The translations under genes were made by a program, and so were the position numbers. This document shows positions 52,486 through 62,474 of a stretch of 64,000 bases of DNA, piece after piece (position 1 is the first letter of the stretch; each line of letters starts with the position of its first letter). The notes below the pieces were generated by a model. The model made no database searches. It saw only the letters and a list, made by a program, of their open reading frames with translations, and was not told where the DNA came from. This DNA comes from Atlantibacter subterraneus (GTDB lineage: Bacteria > Pseudomonadota > Gammaproteobacteria > Enterobacterales > Enterobacteriaceae): the NCBI RefSeq assembly GCF_027853245.1, contig NZ_JAPTZM010000003.1; one strand, written 5' to 3'.

Positions 52486-53922
52486 TTAAATTTCATCGGC
52501 AAACAGTTTGCCATCGCGCACCAGTTCGCGCGGATAGCTGTTTTTTAAGCGTGAGCCGATTTTTTTCGCCAGACCCAGCGGTTGATCCTGATACGTCACA
52601 ATCACTTCATTCGCCTGCGGCGCGGTTTGCGGATAGACATCCCGGCCGCGATACCACTCCTGGGCTTGCTGGGCGGTCAATGCGAATCCGTGAGTATCAA
52701 CGTCGCCCAGGGCGATTACCGCCTCGTGCTGCCAGCGGAAGCCTTTGTTGAAGGTTTCCGCCAGTTTCAGGCCAATGCGTGAGAATCGTACCTGGCCAAT
52801 CAGCGCCTCGATTTCTGCCGGGAACAGCCAGATCTCTTTATCGCGCAGCCATAAGTGTAGATGCTCATCCCAGCTAAGCCCAACGCTTGCGGCGGCGCGC
52901 ACGACTTCCTGCGCCTCTTTGGGTTTCATCGGCGTGAAGGGGAATTTACCGGTTTTATAGCCCGGCGCGTCGAGGGCCGGGACGGCGGCGGTTTTGCGCA
53001 GGCGCGCCACAAAGAAGCCTTCGCAATCGAAAATCTGCGGGAACACATGCAGGAAACCTTCTTCAGTTAGCGCCTGCTGTGCGCCGTTGAACAGATCGCC
53101 CAGCGGCTCTACGCAAACCGCATCAGGGTAGCGCGCCAGCAGCCACTGGCACACCTGCTCGTTCTCTTCACGGTTGAGGGTGCAAGTGGAGTAAACCAGC
53201 GTGCCGCCGGGACGCAGGGCGTGAAACGCGCTGTCAATCAGCTCGCGCTGGGTGGCGGCGATCTCCAGGTTGCTGGCGACGGACCAGTTGCGCAGAGCGT
53301 CAGGATCTTTGCGCACTACGCCTTCGCCGGAGCAGGGGGCGTCGAGCAGGATGGCGTCAAAGCATTCCGGCAACGCTGCGCCAAACACCCGGCCATCAAA
53401 GTGGGTCAGCGCCACGTTCTGAATGCCGCAGCGGCTGATGTTCGCCGCCAGGACTTTTACCCGGCTGGCGGCATACTCATTGGCGAGGATCGCGCCCTGA
53501 TTCGCCATCCGTGCCGCAATTTGGGTGGTTTTAGAGCCTGGCGCGGCGGCGACGTCCATCACCCGGGTTATCTCAGCGTCATCCGCGAACAGCGCGGCCA
53601 CCGGCAGCATCGAGCTGGCTTCCTGAATGTAAAACAGGCCGCTAAGATGTTCGGCGGTACTGCCCAGCGGCAGCGCTTCTTCATCGCGCTCGATCCAGAA
53701 GCCTTCCTCACACCAGGGGATCGGGCTGAGCTGCCAGCCGTGGGGTGCAACTAACGCCAAAAAATCGCTGACGCTGATTTTCAGGGTATTGATTCGGATA
53801 CTGCGGCGCAGCGGGCGCTGGCAGGACGCGATAAAGCTCTCCATGGACAGCGCGGCGGGCATGGCATCACGCATCACGGAAAGGAATTCATCGGGAAGAT
53901 AAACGGAACGGATTTGCGCCAC
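52486..53922 (-). CDS. rsmF: 16S rRNA m5C1407 methyltransferase RsmF
   Basis: RsmF methylates C1407 of 16S rRNA in the 30S subunit. The 478 residues (E. coli 479) have the SAM-binding RsmB/Nop2 domain with VMDVAAAPGSKTTQIAARM, and the two catalytic Cys in LLDAPCSGEGVVRKD and LVYSTCTLNREENE. A C-terminal PUA-like part is also present. It lies downstream of the letAB pair on the same strand, 77 nt from letB. Confidence 0.96.
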   Translation of the reverse strand: MAQIRSVYLPDEFLSVMRDAMPAALSMESFIASCQRPLRRSIRINTLKISVSDFLALVAPHGWQLSPIPWCEEGFWIERDEEALPLGSTAEHLSGLFYIQEASSMLPVAALFADDAEITRVMDVAAAPGSKTTQIAARMANQGAILANEYAASRVKVLAANISRCGIQNVALTHFDGRVFGAALPECFDAILLDAPCSGEGVVRKDPDALRNWSVASNLEIAATQRELIDSAFHALRPGGTLVYSTCTLNREENEQVCQWLLARYPDAVCVEPLGDLFNGAQQALTEEGFLHVFPQIFDCEGFFVARLRKTAAVPALDAPGYKTGKFPFTPMKPKEAQEVVRAAASVGLSWDEHLHLWLRDKEIWLFPAEIEALIGQVRFSRIGLKLAETFNKGFRWQHEAVIALGDVDTHGFALTAQQAQEWYRGRDVYPQTAPQANEVIVTYQDQPLGLAKKIGSRLKNSYPRELVRDGKLFADEI

Positions 53923-53999
53923 AGCCTGGCCCCACGGGTAAAATTAAGGGCGCGCAGTGTAGCATAACTGCCCCGGCATCGCACCGGGGCAGGGGGAGA

Positions 54000-56633
54000 T
54001 TAACGCGGCAGGGCGGTGCCCCACTGACGCCACTCTTTCGGCTCGCTGTCCTGTAGCAGGAAGTGTTTCCCTGCCTGGGCTTTCGGCGAAAGCGGCGTGC
54101 TCGGCGGCGTGGCAAAGGCGATGCCGCCGCGGATAAACTGGTTGAAGGTCCCGGTTTTCACGACGCCGCCGATAATGCCGAAGTCGAGACTGTAGCCGGA
54201 AGCCTGCCAGAATACCGAGTTATTGCGCACCAGATGCTGATAGCGCTGGCTGATGCGTAAGCCCACCATCACGCGATCGGACAGATTACCCAGCACCATA
54301 CCGGTGACAATACCCACTTCTATTCCGCGGAACAGCACCGGCGTACCGATGGCCAGCGACCCGGCGTCCGGCACTTCCAGCACGATGCTCAGACCGTCAA
54401 GGTAGCGAGAATCGGTGATGGTCGCTTCCTGTAGCTCAAAGTCACGGCGCGGATTGCCTTTACCCGGCTCCACGTTGATATAGGGTTGCAGAATGGTATC
54501 CAGATGCTCCACCCCGGCGGCAGATATTTGCGGGGTGATCACCGAGAAGCGGGTGCCGTTGCGGGCAAACGTCTTCACGTATTCCGGATACAGCACCGCG
54601 GTGGCCTGCACTTCGTTGCGTTCAGTGATCAGCTTCAGGGATTGTATCTGGCCAATATCAATTCCGAGGTAGCGGATCGGCATCCCTTCCGACAGTTTGC
54701 CGGCGTCAAACGCGTGCAGGGTCACCTGGCTGCCCACGGCGCGGGCCGCGGTTTCCGACTGGAACAGCACGCGCTTGTCGCCTTTTTGCATATTGGCCGA
54801 CGCGCCGCTCATGTTATCGAAGCTGATTGCGCCTTTTAACGCCCGCGACAGCGGCGAGGCCTGAACGGTAAGCCCGCTGCCGTTCAGCTGCACTTTCGCG
54901 CCGCCTTCGGCCCAGAACACGCTGTTTTGGGTCACCAGGTTTTGATACTGCGGCTTGATGTGAACGTCGATGTCGAACGCGTTGGCGCGCGGGCGCACCG
55001 AGATCACTTCGCCTACCTGGAATTTGCGATACAGCACCACCGAACCGGCCTGAATATCCGGCAGGCTGTCGGCGCTGAGCGTCATAGTGGTGGTCGGCAA
55101 GTCGCTCAGGCTGTTTTCCACCGCTTTTTCCAGATTGGCAAACAGCGGATAGCTCTCTTTCAGCTCGCCTTTACTGCCCGGCAGCACGCGGATACCGCCG
55201 CTGATCCACTCACCGGCGCTGGCACCGAGAAACTCCACCCCATCCAGCCCGACTTTCACATCGATGCGGCTGTTAACCACGAATTTACTGTCGCCCTTCA
55301 CCAGCTCGCGATATTGCGGGTCGATGGCGACCGCAAAGTTGATGCCTTTAGCGGTTAAGCTGCGTTCCAGCACCTGGCCGATTTTAATGCCGTGCAGGAT
55401 CACCGGCTGCCCGGCGTCGATGCCGTAACTTTCCGGCGCGGTGAGCGCCACCGTGACCACGCCCGGCTGCTGCAACGGCGTTTTATCCCCCGGCAGGATC
55501 ACAAAGTGATTACGCGGTTTACCTTCTCCGGGCACCAGTTCAAAGGTGCTGCCGGTCAGCAGGCTGCTGATGCTGGGGTTATCGAGGGAGATTTTCGGGT
55601 TGCGCAGCTCAATGCGCGTGCCTTCACGCAGTAAATTCACCACGCCAGGGTCGACGGTCATTTCTCCGGTAACGGCACCGCCGGGGTTGAGATCGAGTTT
55701 GGTCAGCGTCCCGACTTCCAGGCCCTGGTACATCAGTTTGGTGGAGTCGGCCTTTAAGCCTTCTCCGCTCGGCAAATCCAGTTTGACCAGTACGCCGCGC
55801 TGGCTGTGGGCCAGATCTTCATACAGGCCGTATTCGTCCTCCTGCTCCGCCTCTTTGGAACCCTCCGGCGAGTCAAAGGCGATCGCCCCGTTGACCAGCG
55901 CCGCCAGGCTTTCCAGCTGGACCTGCGCACCGCTCAGGCTGATATCGGTTTTCACGCCGGAGACGTTCCAGAAGCGGCTGCCTTTTTTCACCAGATGGGT
56001 GAAGCGCCGCTCGACCAGCACATCAATCGTGACGCCCTGAGAGTTGTTGTTGATGGTGTAGTCATACACCTTGCCCACCGGAATTTTACGGAAGTAGACC
56101 AGCGAGCCGGTATTGAGCGAGCCGAGATCCGGGGCTTTCAGGTGGATCATCAAATCGCCGTTATCCAGCCGATATTTGGGCTGGGTGTCGAGGGCGGTGA
56201 AATGATCTTGCGGCTCGCCTTTGCCTGGCATCATGCCGATATAGTTGCCGCCCACCAGCGCATCCAGCCCGGAAATCCCGGCCAGCGAGGCTTTCGGCGT
56301 CACCAGCCAGAACTGGGTATCAGTGCGCAGCGCGTCTTTCAGATCGCTTTTGATGCTCACCGTCACGGCGATTTTGTTCAGGTCTTCGCTCAGGCGAATA
56401 TCCTGAACTGTACCGACTTCCACGCCCTGATAGCGCACGGGCGTGCGGCCTGCAACGATGCCGTCGGCAGACACGAAATCGATAGTCACTGTGGTGCCTC
56501 GTTCCTGGTACGTGGTCCAGATAAGCCATCCGGCGATCATCAGGGCGATGATCGGCAGTAACCAGAACGGGGAAATGCGGCGTTTCGTTTTAATTCGCGC
56601 TTCAGTCGTCGAAGCGGGCGTTTCCTGACTCAT
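54000..56633 (-). CDS. letB: intermembrane lipid transport protein LetB (seven MCE domains)
   Basis: LetB forms a periplasm-spanning tunnel of stacked MCE rings for lipid transfer between the membranes. The 877 residues equal E. coli LetB (YebT). A single N-terminal membrane helix (PFWLLPIIALMIAGWLIW) is followed by seven MCE repeats, each recognisable by a Y/L-xGIxVGxV-type strand such as VRYQGVEVGTVQDI, LMYQGLEVGTLTKL, ILHGIKIGQVLE, RYLGIDIGQIQS and LFRGIEVGIVTG. The start overlaps the letA end by 32 nt, so the pair is translationally linked. Confidence 0.96.
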   Translation of the reverse strand: MSQETPASTTEARIKTKRRISPFWLLPIIALMIAGWLIWTTYQERGTTVTIDFVSADGIVAGRTPVRYQGVEVGTVQDIRLSEDLNKIAVTVSIKSDLKDALRTDTQFWLVTPKASLAGISGLDALVGGNYIGMMPGKGEPQDHFTALDTQPKYRLDNGDLMIHLKAPDLGSLNTGSLVYFRKIPVGKVYDYTINNNSQGVTIDVLVERRFTHLVKKGSRFWNVSGVKTDISLSGAQVQLESLAALVNGAIAFDSPEGSKEAEQEDEYGLYEDLAHSQRGVLVKLDLPSGEGLKADSTKLMYQGLEVGTLTKLDLNPGGAVTGEMTVDPGVVNLLREGTRIELRNPKISLDNPSISSLLTGSTFELVPGEGKPRNHFVILPGDKTPLQQPGVVTVALTAPESYGIDAGQPVILHGIKIGQVLERSLTAKGINFAVAIDPQYRELVKGDSKFVVNSRIDVKVGLDGVEFLGASAGEWISGGIRVLPGSKGELKESYPLFANLEKAVENSLSDLPTTTMTLSADSLPDIQAGSVVLYRKFQVGEVISVRPRANAFDIDVHIKPQYQNLVTQNSVFWAEGGAKVQLNGSGLTVQASPLSRALKGAISFDNMSGASANMQKGDKRVLFQSETAARAVGSQVTLHAFDAGKLSEGMPIRYLGIDIGQIQSLKLITERNEVQATAVLYPEYVKTFARNGTRFSVITPQISAAGVEHLDTILQPYINVEPGKGNPRRDFELQEATITDSRYLDGLSIVLEVPDAGSLAIGTPVLFRGIEVGIVTGMVLGNLSDRVMVGLRISQRYQHLVRNNSVFWQASGYSLDFGIIGGVVKTGTFNQFIRGGIAFATPPSTPLSPKAQAGKHFLLQDSEPKEWRQWGTALPR

Positions 56634-57885
56634 GTGCGTCCCAAAGTAAGCGGCTGTCCAGCCATTCAACAGCAAGAATAGTCAATATTACCGCTGCGCC
56701 GAAATAAAACGCGGCAGGTCCCATAGTAAAAGCTAAAAGCTGATCGCGGTTCACCAGCGACATGGTTAACGCAATCACAAATAAATCCAGCATTGACCAG
56801 CGGCCAATCCAGGTAACGAAGCGCAGCAGCAGAATACGGGTGCGCAGCCCTTGCTCGCATTTGAAATGGATGCTGATCAGCAGCGTCAGCATCACCAGCA
56901 CTTTTACGAACGGCACCGCGATACTGGCGATAAACACGATGGCGGCCACCGCGATATTGCTGCTCGCCAGCGAGGCGATCCCCGACAGGATGGTGTCCTC
57001 CTGACGACCGCCGTTGACATATATAATAGATATCGGCAGCAAATTCGCCGGGAGCAGAAAGACCATTGCTGCTATCAGCGCTGCCCAGGTTTTTTGCAGA
57101 CTATGGCGACGGCGCTCGCGCAGCGGAATATGGCAACGCTGACAGCGGCCGCGCTCATCCGCTTCGCCGGTAAAATGACAGCCGAGACAGACGCGCAGGG
57201 TGGCTTTGGGCGTGCGCGGCGGGCGCGTCGGATAGAATCGCTCCCACAGTTGCTCTACGTTAAGGTGGATGATCGTCAGAATGCTCAGCAGCATCAGCAG
57301 GAAAAACGCCACCAGCCCGATGCCGGGCTGCATATAAGCGTAATCGCTGACTTTAATCGACGCCACGCCAATGCCCACCAGGTAGATGTCCAGCATCACC
57401 CACTCTTTCAGCCTCTCCAGCATCAGCAGGACCGGGCGCAAATTCATGCCGAGAATATTGCCAAACCATAAATAGGCGATGGCGGCCACCAGCGTGCCGG
57501 GGGCACCCACGGTGCAGAAGAACACCATCGCCGCGGTAATCGGGTCGCCCTGGCTGGCCATCTGCCAGATCCCCTGTAACAGACTGGCGTCGATGCGGGT
57601 ACCGAGCAGAATAATACGCAGCAGCGGTTCGCTATAGGCGAAGGGCATCAGCACGATCATGGTGATCGCCATCGCGCCCAGACGCGTGAGCGACCAGTCG
57701 CGGCCATCGCGTAGTTTTGCATCGCAGCGCGGGCAGTAAGCGCTTTGTGTGGACTTCACAACCGGCAACATAAAAAGCGTGTCGCACTGCGGACATCGCT
57801 GATAATGTGCCTGCGGCAAAGGCTCCCCCATCGCATGAATCGTGAGCTTTGTGTTGTTTAATGCCGTTTTAGGTTTCAGGGCCAT
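56602..57885 (-). CDS. letA: intermembrane transport protein LetA
   Basis: The 427-residue membrane partner of LetB (E. coli YebS, 427). Two zinc-ribbon-like cysteine clusters are present: CPQC/CPRC at about residues 35-58, and CLGC/CRWG-type CQRC near residues 223-241. Each precedes a group of four membrane helices of the PqiA family. It probably loads lipids onto the LetB tunnel. First gene of the letA-letB unit. Confidence 0.95.
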   Translation of the reverse strand: MALKPKTALNNTKLTIHAMGEPLPQAHYQRCPQCDTLFMLPVVKSTQSAYCPRCDAKLRDGRDWSLTRLGAMAITMIVLMPFAYSEPLLRIILLGTRIDASLLQGIWQMASQGDPITAAMVFFCTVGAPGTLVAAIAYLWFGNILGMNLRPVLLMLERLKEWVMLDIYLVGIGVASIKVSDYAYMQPGIGLVAFFLLMLLSILTIIHLNVEQLWERFYPTRPPRTPKATLRVCLGCHFTGEADERGRCQRCHIPLRERRRHSLQKTWAALIAAMVFLLPANLLPISIIYVNGGRQEDTILSGIASLASSNIAVAAIVFIASIAVPFVKVLVMLTLLISIHFKCEQGLRTRILLLRFVTWIGRWSMLDLFVIALTMSLVNRDQLLAFTMGPAAFYFGAAVILTILAVEWLDSRLLWDAHESGNARFDD

Positions 57886-58012
57886 TTAATGGTCAGAGTT
57901 ATATTTAGATATCTTTATATTAAATCATGAAATGATTCATCTTGAGCATAAGCGCATTTAATGCTTATTTTAACAGGCAGGTTATTGTATTTATCAGCTA
58001 AGTGATTATTAA

Positions 58013-58510
58013 ATGAACAAAACACAATTCTACGCGGACCTTAACCGTGATTTTCAGGCTCTCATGACAGGGGAAACCAGTGCGCTGGCGACGCTTTCCA
58101 ATACCAGCGCGTTGCTGTTCGAACGGTTAGACGGCGTAAACTGGGCGGGATTTTATCTGCTGGAAGGCGACACGCTGGTGCTCGGGCCGTTCCAGGGGAA
58201 AATCGCCTGCGTGCGCATCCCCGTGGGTAGAGGCGTCTGCGGCACGGCGGTCGCCACCAACAGCGTTCAGCGCGTGGAAGACGTTCATGCCTTTGACGGC
58301 CACATCGCCTGCGATTCCGCGAGTAATGCGGAAATCGTATTGCCAATCACCGTTAATCAACAAATCATAGGCGTGCTGGATATCGACAGCACCGTGTTTG
58401 GCCGCTTCCAGGCTGAAGACGAGCAGGGTTTGCGTGAGCTGGTGGAGCGCCTTGAGACGGTGCTCGCCGGAACGGATTACACAAAATTATTTGCGACTCG
58501 TGCAGGATAA
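58013..58510 (+). CDS. msrC: free methionine-(R)-sulfoxide reductase MsrC
   Basis: This GAF-domain enzyme reduces free Met-R-sulfoxide. The 165 residues equal E. coli MsrC (YebR). The catalytic Cys residues lie in IACVRIPVGRGVCGTAV and GHIACDSASNAE. It is divergent from letA and upstream of proQ. Confidence 0.95.
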   Translation: MNKTQFYADLNRDFQALMTGETSALATLSNTSALLFERLDGVNWAGFYLLEGDTLVLGPFQGKIACVRIPVGRGVCGTAVATNSVQRVEDVHAFDGHIACDSASNAEIVLPITVNQQIIGVLDIDSTVFGRFQAEDEQGLRELVERLETVLAGTDYTKLFATRAG

Positions 58511-58607
58511 GCAACGGATAACGTGGCAATTGCTGATGGCGTCATTATAATGACGCCTGTTCATGCCTGCGCCACGTTGGCAACGTCCGTTGTAATCAGG
58601 AAATTTC

Positions 58608-59294
58608 ATGGAAAATCAACCTAAGTTGAACAGCAGTAAAGAAGTTATCGCCTTTCTGGCCGAACGTTTTCCCCAGTGCTTTAGCGCTGAAGGCGAAGCG
58701 CGTCCGCTGAAAATCGGCATTTTTCAGGATTTGGTCGCGCGCGTAGAAGGGGAGATGAATCTCAGCAAAACCCAACTGCGTTCAGCCCTGCGTCTTTACA
58801 CCTCAAGCTGGCGTTACCTGTACGGCATCAAGCTTGGCGCGACCCGCGTCGATCTGGATGGCAATCCGTGCGGCGAGCTTGACGAACAGCACGTCGAACA
58901 TGCGCGCAAACAGCTTGAAGAAGCCAAAGCGCGCGTCCAGGCACAGCGTGCCGAGCAGCAGGCCAAAAAACGCGAAGCGGCGATTGCCGCCGGCGAGCAG
59001 CCTGAAGCCCCGCGCCGTGAGCGCAAACCGCGCCCGGCCCCGCGTCGCGCTGAAAATGCAGAGCGCAAACCGCGTCCGGCAAAACCGGCCGCTAAAGCGC
59101 CTCAGGCCGTTCGTGAAGAGCGTCATACTCCGGTTTCAGACATTACCGCCCTGTCCGTAGGCCAGGCGATTAAAGTCAAAGCGGGGAATAATGCGATGGA
59201 TGCCACTGTACAAGAAATCACCAAAGATGGCGTCCGTGTACAGTTGACTTCTGGTATGTCGATGCTTGTACGCGCAGAACATTTATTGTTCTGA
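58608..59294 (+). CDS. proQ: RNA chaperone ProQ
   Basis: ProQ is a global RNA-binding protein that stabilises many sRNAs and 3' ends. The 228 residues (E. coli 232) have the N-terminal FinO domain (residues 1 to about 120), a basic Pro/Arg/Lys/Ala-rich linker (RRERKPRPAPRRAENAERKP), and the C-terminal Tudor-like domain (LSVGQAIKVKAGNNAMDATVQ). The window also encodes likely ProQ-bound RNAs such as SdsR. prc follows after 19 nt. Confidence 0.96.
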   Translation: MENQPKLNSSKEVIAFLAERFPQCFSAEGEARPLKIGIFQDLVARVEGEMNLSKTQLRSALRLYTSSWRYLYGIKLGATRVDLDGNPCGELDEQHVEHARKQLEEAKARVQAQRAEQQAKKREAAIAAGEQPEAPRRERKPRPAPRRAENAERKPRPAKPAAKAPQAVREERHTPVSDITALSVGQAIKVKAGNNAMDATVQEITKDGVRVQLTSGMSMLVRAEHLLF

Positions 59295-59313
59295 TACGGA
59301 GGCCAACCCGGGC

Positions 59314-61359
59314 ATGAACACATTTCTTAAGCTTACCGCTGCGGGCCTGTTATTGTTAGCAGGCCATGCGGTGGCTGTTGAAGACATCACCAAAGCGTCG
59401 CAAATTCCGGTGTTGAAGGAAGAGACGCAGCACGCGACGGTGAGCGAGCGCGTCACCTCGCGCTTCACCCGTTCCCATTATCGTCAGTTCGATCTGGACG
59501 GCGCATTTTCCGCCAAAATCTTTGACCGCTATCTGAATTTGCTGGATTACAGCCATAACGTGCTGCTGGCCAGCGACGTCGAAGAGTATGCGAAGCAGAA
59601 AAATGTGCTGGGCGATGAGCTGCGCACCGGCAAGCTCACGGTCTTTTACGATCTGTATAATCTGGCGCAAAAACGCCGCTTCGAGCGCTTTCAGTACGCA
59701 CTGAAAGTGCTTGAGCGTCCGATGGATTTTACCGGCAACGACACTTATGAGCTGGATCGCAGCAAAGCGCCGTGGCCGAAAACGGAAGCGGAGCTCGACA
59801 GGTTATGGGACAGCAAAGTCAAATATGACGAGCTGAGCCTGAAACTGACCGGTAAAACGGACAAAGAGATCCGCGAAACCCTGACCAAACGCTATAAATT
59901 CGCGATTCGTCGCCTGGCGCAAACCAACAGCGAAGACGTCTTTTCGCTGGCGATGACCGCTTTTGCGCACGAAATCGATCCGCATACTAACTATCTTTCT
60001 CCGCGCAATACCGAGCAGTTCAATACCGAAATGAGCCTGTCTCTGGAAGGGATTGGCGCGGTGCTGCAAATGGACGACGACTACACCGTGATTAACTCCA
60101 TGGTGGCAGGCGGCCCGGCAGCGAAAAGCAAAGCCATTACCGTGGGCGACCGCATTGTCGGCGTCGGCCAAACCGGGCAGGCGATGCAGGACGTGATCGG
60201 CTGGCGTCTTGATGACGTCGTGGCGCTGATCAAAGGCCCGAAAGGCAGCAAGGTGCGGCTGGAGATTTTACCTGCGGGTAAAGGCACCAAAACCCGCACC
60301 GTGACGCTGACCCGCGAACGCATTCGCCTGGAAGATCGCGCGGTGAAAATGACCGTGAAAACCGTCGGCAAGCAGAAAGTCGGCGTGCTGGATATTCCGG
60401 GTTTCTACGTGGGCTTAACGGATGACGTGAAGGTCCAGCTGCAGAAGCTTGAGAAACAGAACGTCAGCGCGGTGATTATCGATCTGCGCACAAACGGCGG
60501 CGGGGCGCTGACTGAAGCAGTTTCGCTCTCCGGTCTGTTTATCCCGAGCGGCCCGGTGGTGCAGGTGCGCGATAACAACGGCAAAGTGCGCGAAGACAGC
60601 GATACCGACGGCGTGGTGTATTACAAAGGCCCGCTGGTTGTCATGGTTGACCGCTTTAGCGCCTCGGCGTCGGAAATTTTCGCCGCAGCGATGCAGGATT
60701 ATGGCCGTGCGCTGATTGTCGGCGAGCCGACCTTCGGGAAAGGCACCGTCCAGCAATTCCGTTCGCTTAACCGCATTTACGATCAGATGCTGCGTCCGGA
60801 ATGGCCTGCTCTCGGCTCAGTACAGTACACCATTCAGAAGTTCTACCGCGTGAATGGCGGCAGTACCCAGCGTAAGGGTGTGACCCCGGATATCATCATG
60901 CCGACCGGCAATGAAGAGACCGAAACCGGCGAGAAGTTTGAAGATAATGCGCTGCCCTGGGATAGCGTCGATGCGGCAACCTACGTTAAATCCGGTGACC
61001 TAACGCCATTTGGCCCGGAATTGCTGAAGGCGCATGATGAACGCATCGCCAAAGATCCTGAGTTCCAGTACATCATCAAGGATATTGCTCGCTACAATGC
61101 CCTGAAGGAGAAGCGTAACTTCATCTCTTTGAACCTGCTGCAGCGTGAAAAAGAGAACGACGAAGACGATGCGACTCGCCTGGCGCGGATTAACGACCGT
61201 TATAAGCGTGAAGGCAAACCGCCGCTGAAGAAACTGGACGACCTGCCGAAGGATTATCAGGAGCCGGACCCGTATCTTGATGAAACCGTCCATATCGCGC
61301 TGGACCTGGCGAAACTGGATAAAGCGAAACCCGCTGAACAGCCCGCCGCAAGTAAGTAA
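59314..61359 (+). CDS. prc: tail-specific periplasmic protease Prc
   Basis: Prc degrades periplasmic proteins with non-polar C-terminal tails and trims FtsI and MepS. The 681 residues (E. coli 682) start with a Sec signal ending in HAVAVED. The PDZ domain is around GIGAVLQMDDDYTVINSM. The S41 dyad is Ser in DRFSASASEIFAAAM and Lys in EPTFGKGTVQQF. An upstream in-frame start that overlaps proQ is not used. The gene ends at a strong terminator. Confidence 0.96.
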   Translation: MNTFLKLTAAGLLLLAGHAVAVEDITKASQIPVLKEETQHATVSERVTSRFTRSHYRQFDLDGAFSAKIFDRYLNLLDYSHNVLLASDVEEYAKQKNVLGDELRTGKLTVFYDLYNLAQKRRFERFQYALKVLERPMDFTGNDTYELDRSKAPWPKTEAELDRLWDSKVKYDELSLKLTGKTDKEIRETLTKRYKFAIRRLAQTNSEDVFSLAMTAFAHEIDPHTNYLSPRNTEQFNTEMSLSLEGIGAVLQMDDDYTVINSMVAGGPAAKSKAITVGDRIVGVGQTGQAMQDVIGWRLDDVVALIKGPKGSKVRLEILPAGKGTKTRTVTLTRERIRLEDRAVKMTVKTVGKQKVGVLDIPGFYVGLTDDVKVQLQKLEKQNVSAVIIDLRTNGGGALTEAVSLSGLFIPSGPVVQVRDNNGKVREDSDTDGVVYYKGPLVVMVDRFSASASEIFAAAMQDYGRALIVGEPTFGKGTVQQFRSLNRIYDQMLRPEWPALGSVQYTIQKFYRVNGGSTQRKGVTPDIIMPTGNEETETGEKFEDNALPWDSVDAATYVKSGDLTPFGPELLKAHDERIAKDPEFQYIIKDIARYNALKEKRNFISLNLLQREKENDEDDATRLARINDRYKREGKPPLKKLDDLPKDYQEPDPYLDETVHIALDLAKLDKAKPAEQPAASK

Positions 61360-61366
61360 TCCTCTA

Positions 61367-61397
61367 ACAGGCACAAGAAATTGTGCCTGTTTTTTTA
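61367..61397 (+). terminator. terminator of prc
   Basis: ACAGGCACAA-GAAA-TTGTGCCTGT, a perfect 10-bp stem with a GAAA loop, followed by TTTTTTT. Confidence 0.92.
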
Positions 61398-61434
61398 CCT
61401 GCCTCTGTTTCCCGTAAGACAAATGCGACAAAAT

Positions 61435-61449
61435 GTAAAGTTACGTATT
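61435..61449 (+). promoter_or_regulatory. possible CpxR box upstream of htpX
   Basis: GTAAA-GTTAC-GTATT resembles the CpxR consensus GTAAA-N5-GTAAA, with two mismatches in the second half. htpX belongs to the CpxR regulon in E. coli. Confidence 0.4.
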
Positions 61450-61550
61450 TTTAGTAACTTGCCCTGCATTCATGCTTGAAAACAGCACGTTTAGCCATAC
61501 GATGTGAGTAATCGCATAACGCGACTGTAAAACTGAGGTAAAAGAAAATT

Positions 61551-62432
61551 ATGATGCGTATCGCGCTTTTCCTGTTAACTAACCTGGCGGTCATGGTCGT
61601 ATTTGGCCTGGTGCTCAGCCTGACAGGGATCCAGTCCAGCAGCGTTCAGGGCCTGCTGATTATGGCGCTGTTGTTTGGTTTTGGCGGGTCGTTTGTTTCC
61701 TTGTTGATGTCGAAGTGGATGGCGCTGCGTGCAGTAGGCGGGGAAGTGATTGAGCAGCCCCGTAACGCCACCGAGCGCTGGCTGATGGATACCGTCGCGC
61801 AACAGTCGCGCCAGGCGGGCATTGCAATGCCGCAGGTGGCTATCTATCACGCGCCGGACATTAACGCCTTTGCCACCGGCGCGCGCCGTGATGCTTCGCT
61901 GGTGGCGGTGAGCACCGGTCTGCTGCAAAACATGAGCCGTGACGAAGCCGAAGCGGTGATCGCCCACGAAATCAGCCACATCGCTAATGGCGATATGGTG
62001 ACCATGACGCTAATACAGGGCGTAGTGAACACCTTTGTGATCTTTATTTCACGTATCATCGCGCAAATTGCGTCGGGCTTTTTGTCCGGCAACCGCGATG
62101 ATGGCGAACAAAGCAACGGCAACCCGCTGATCTATTTCGCGGTAGCGACCGTGCTGGAACTGGTATTTGGTATTCTGGCGAGCATTATCACCATGTGGTT
62201 CTCCCGCTATCGTGAATTCCACGCTGACGCGGGCTCCGCGAAACTGGTGGGCCGCGAGAAAATGATCGCCGCGCTGCAGCGCCTGAAAACCAGCTACGAG
62301 CCGCAGGAGGCCAGCAGCATGATGGCGTTTTGCATCAACGGGAAATCAAAATCGCTGAGCGAGCTGTTTATGACCCACCCGCCGCTGGATAAACGTATTG
62401 AAGCCCTGCGTAGCGGGCAGTATCTGAATTAA
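61551..62432 (+). CDS. htpX: membrane zinc metalloprotease HtpX
   Basis: HtpX degrades damaged membrane proteins together with FtsH. The 293 residues equal E. coli HtpX. Two N-terminal helices are followed by the zinc site HEISHIANGD, two more hydrophobic segments, and the third ligand region FHADAGSAKLVGREKM. It is monocistronic, with a possible CpxR site upstream and a strong terminator downstream. Confidence 0.96.
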   Translation: MMRIALFLLTNLAVMVVFGLVLSLTGIQSSSVQGLLIMALLFGFGGSFVSLLMSKWMALRAVGGEVIEQPRNATERWLMDTVAQQSRQAGIAMPQVAIYHAPDINAFATGARRDASLVAVSTGLLQNMSRDEAEAVIAHEISHIANGDMVTMTLIQGVVNTFVIFISRIIAQIASGFLSGNRDDGEQSNGNPLIYFAVATVLELVFGILASIITMWFSRYREFHADAGSAKLVGREKMIAALQRLKTSYEPQEASSMMAFCINGKSKSLSELFMTHPPLDKRIEALRSGQYLN

Positions 62433-62445
62433 TCTTTCTGAAAGT

Positions 62446-62474
62446 AAAAAAGCGTGCCGCGGCACGCTTTTTTT
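62446..62474. terminator. bidirectional terminator between htpX and yebQ
   Basis: AAAAAAGCGTGCC-GCGGCACGCTTTTTTT is symmetric and lies between convergent genes. The yebQ stop codon lies at its edge. Confidence 0.88.
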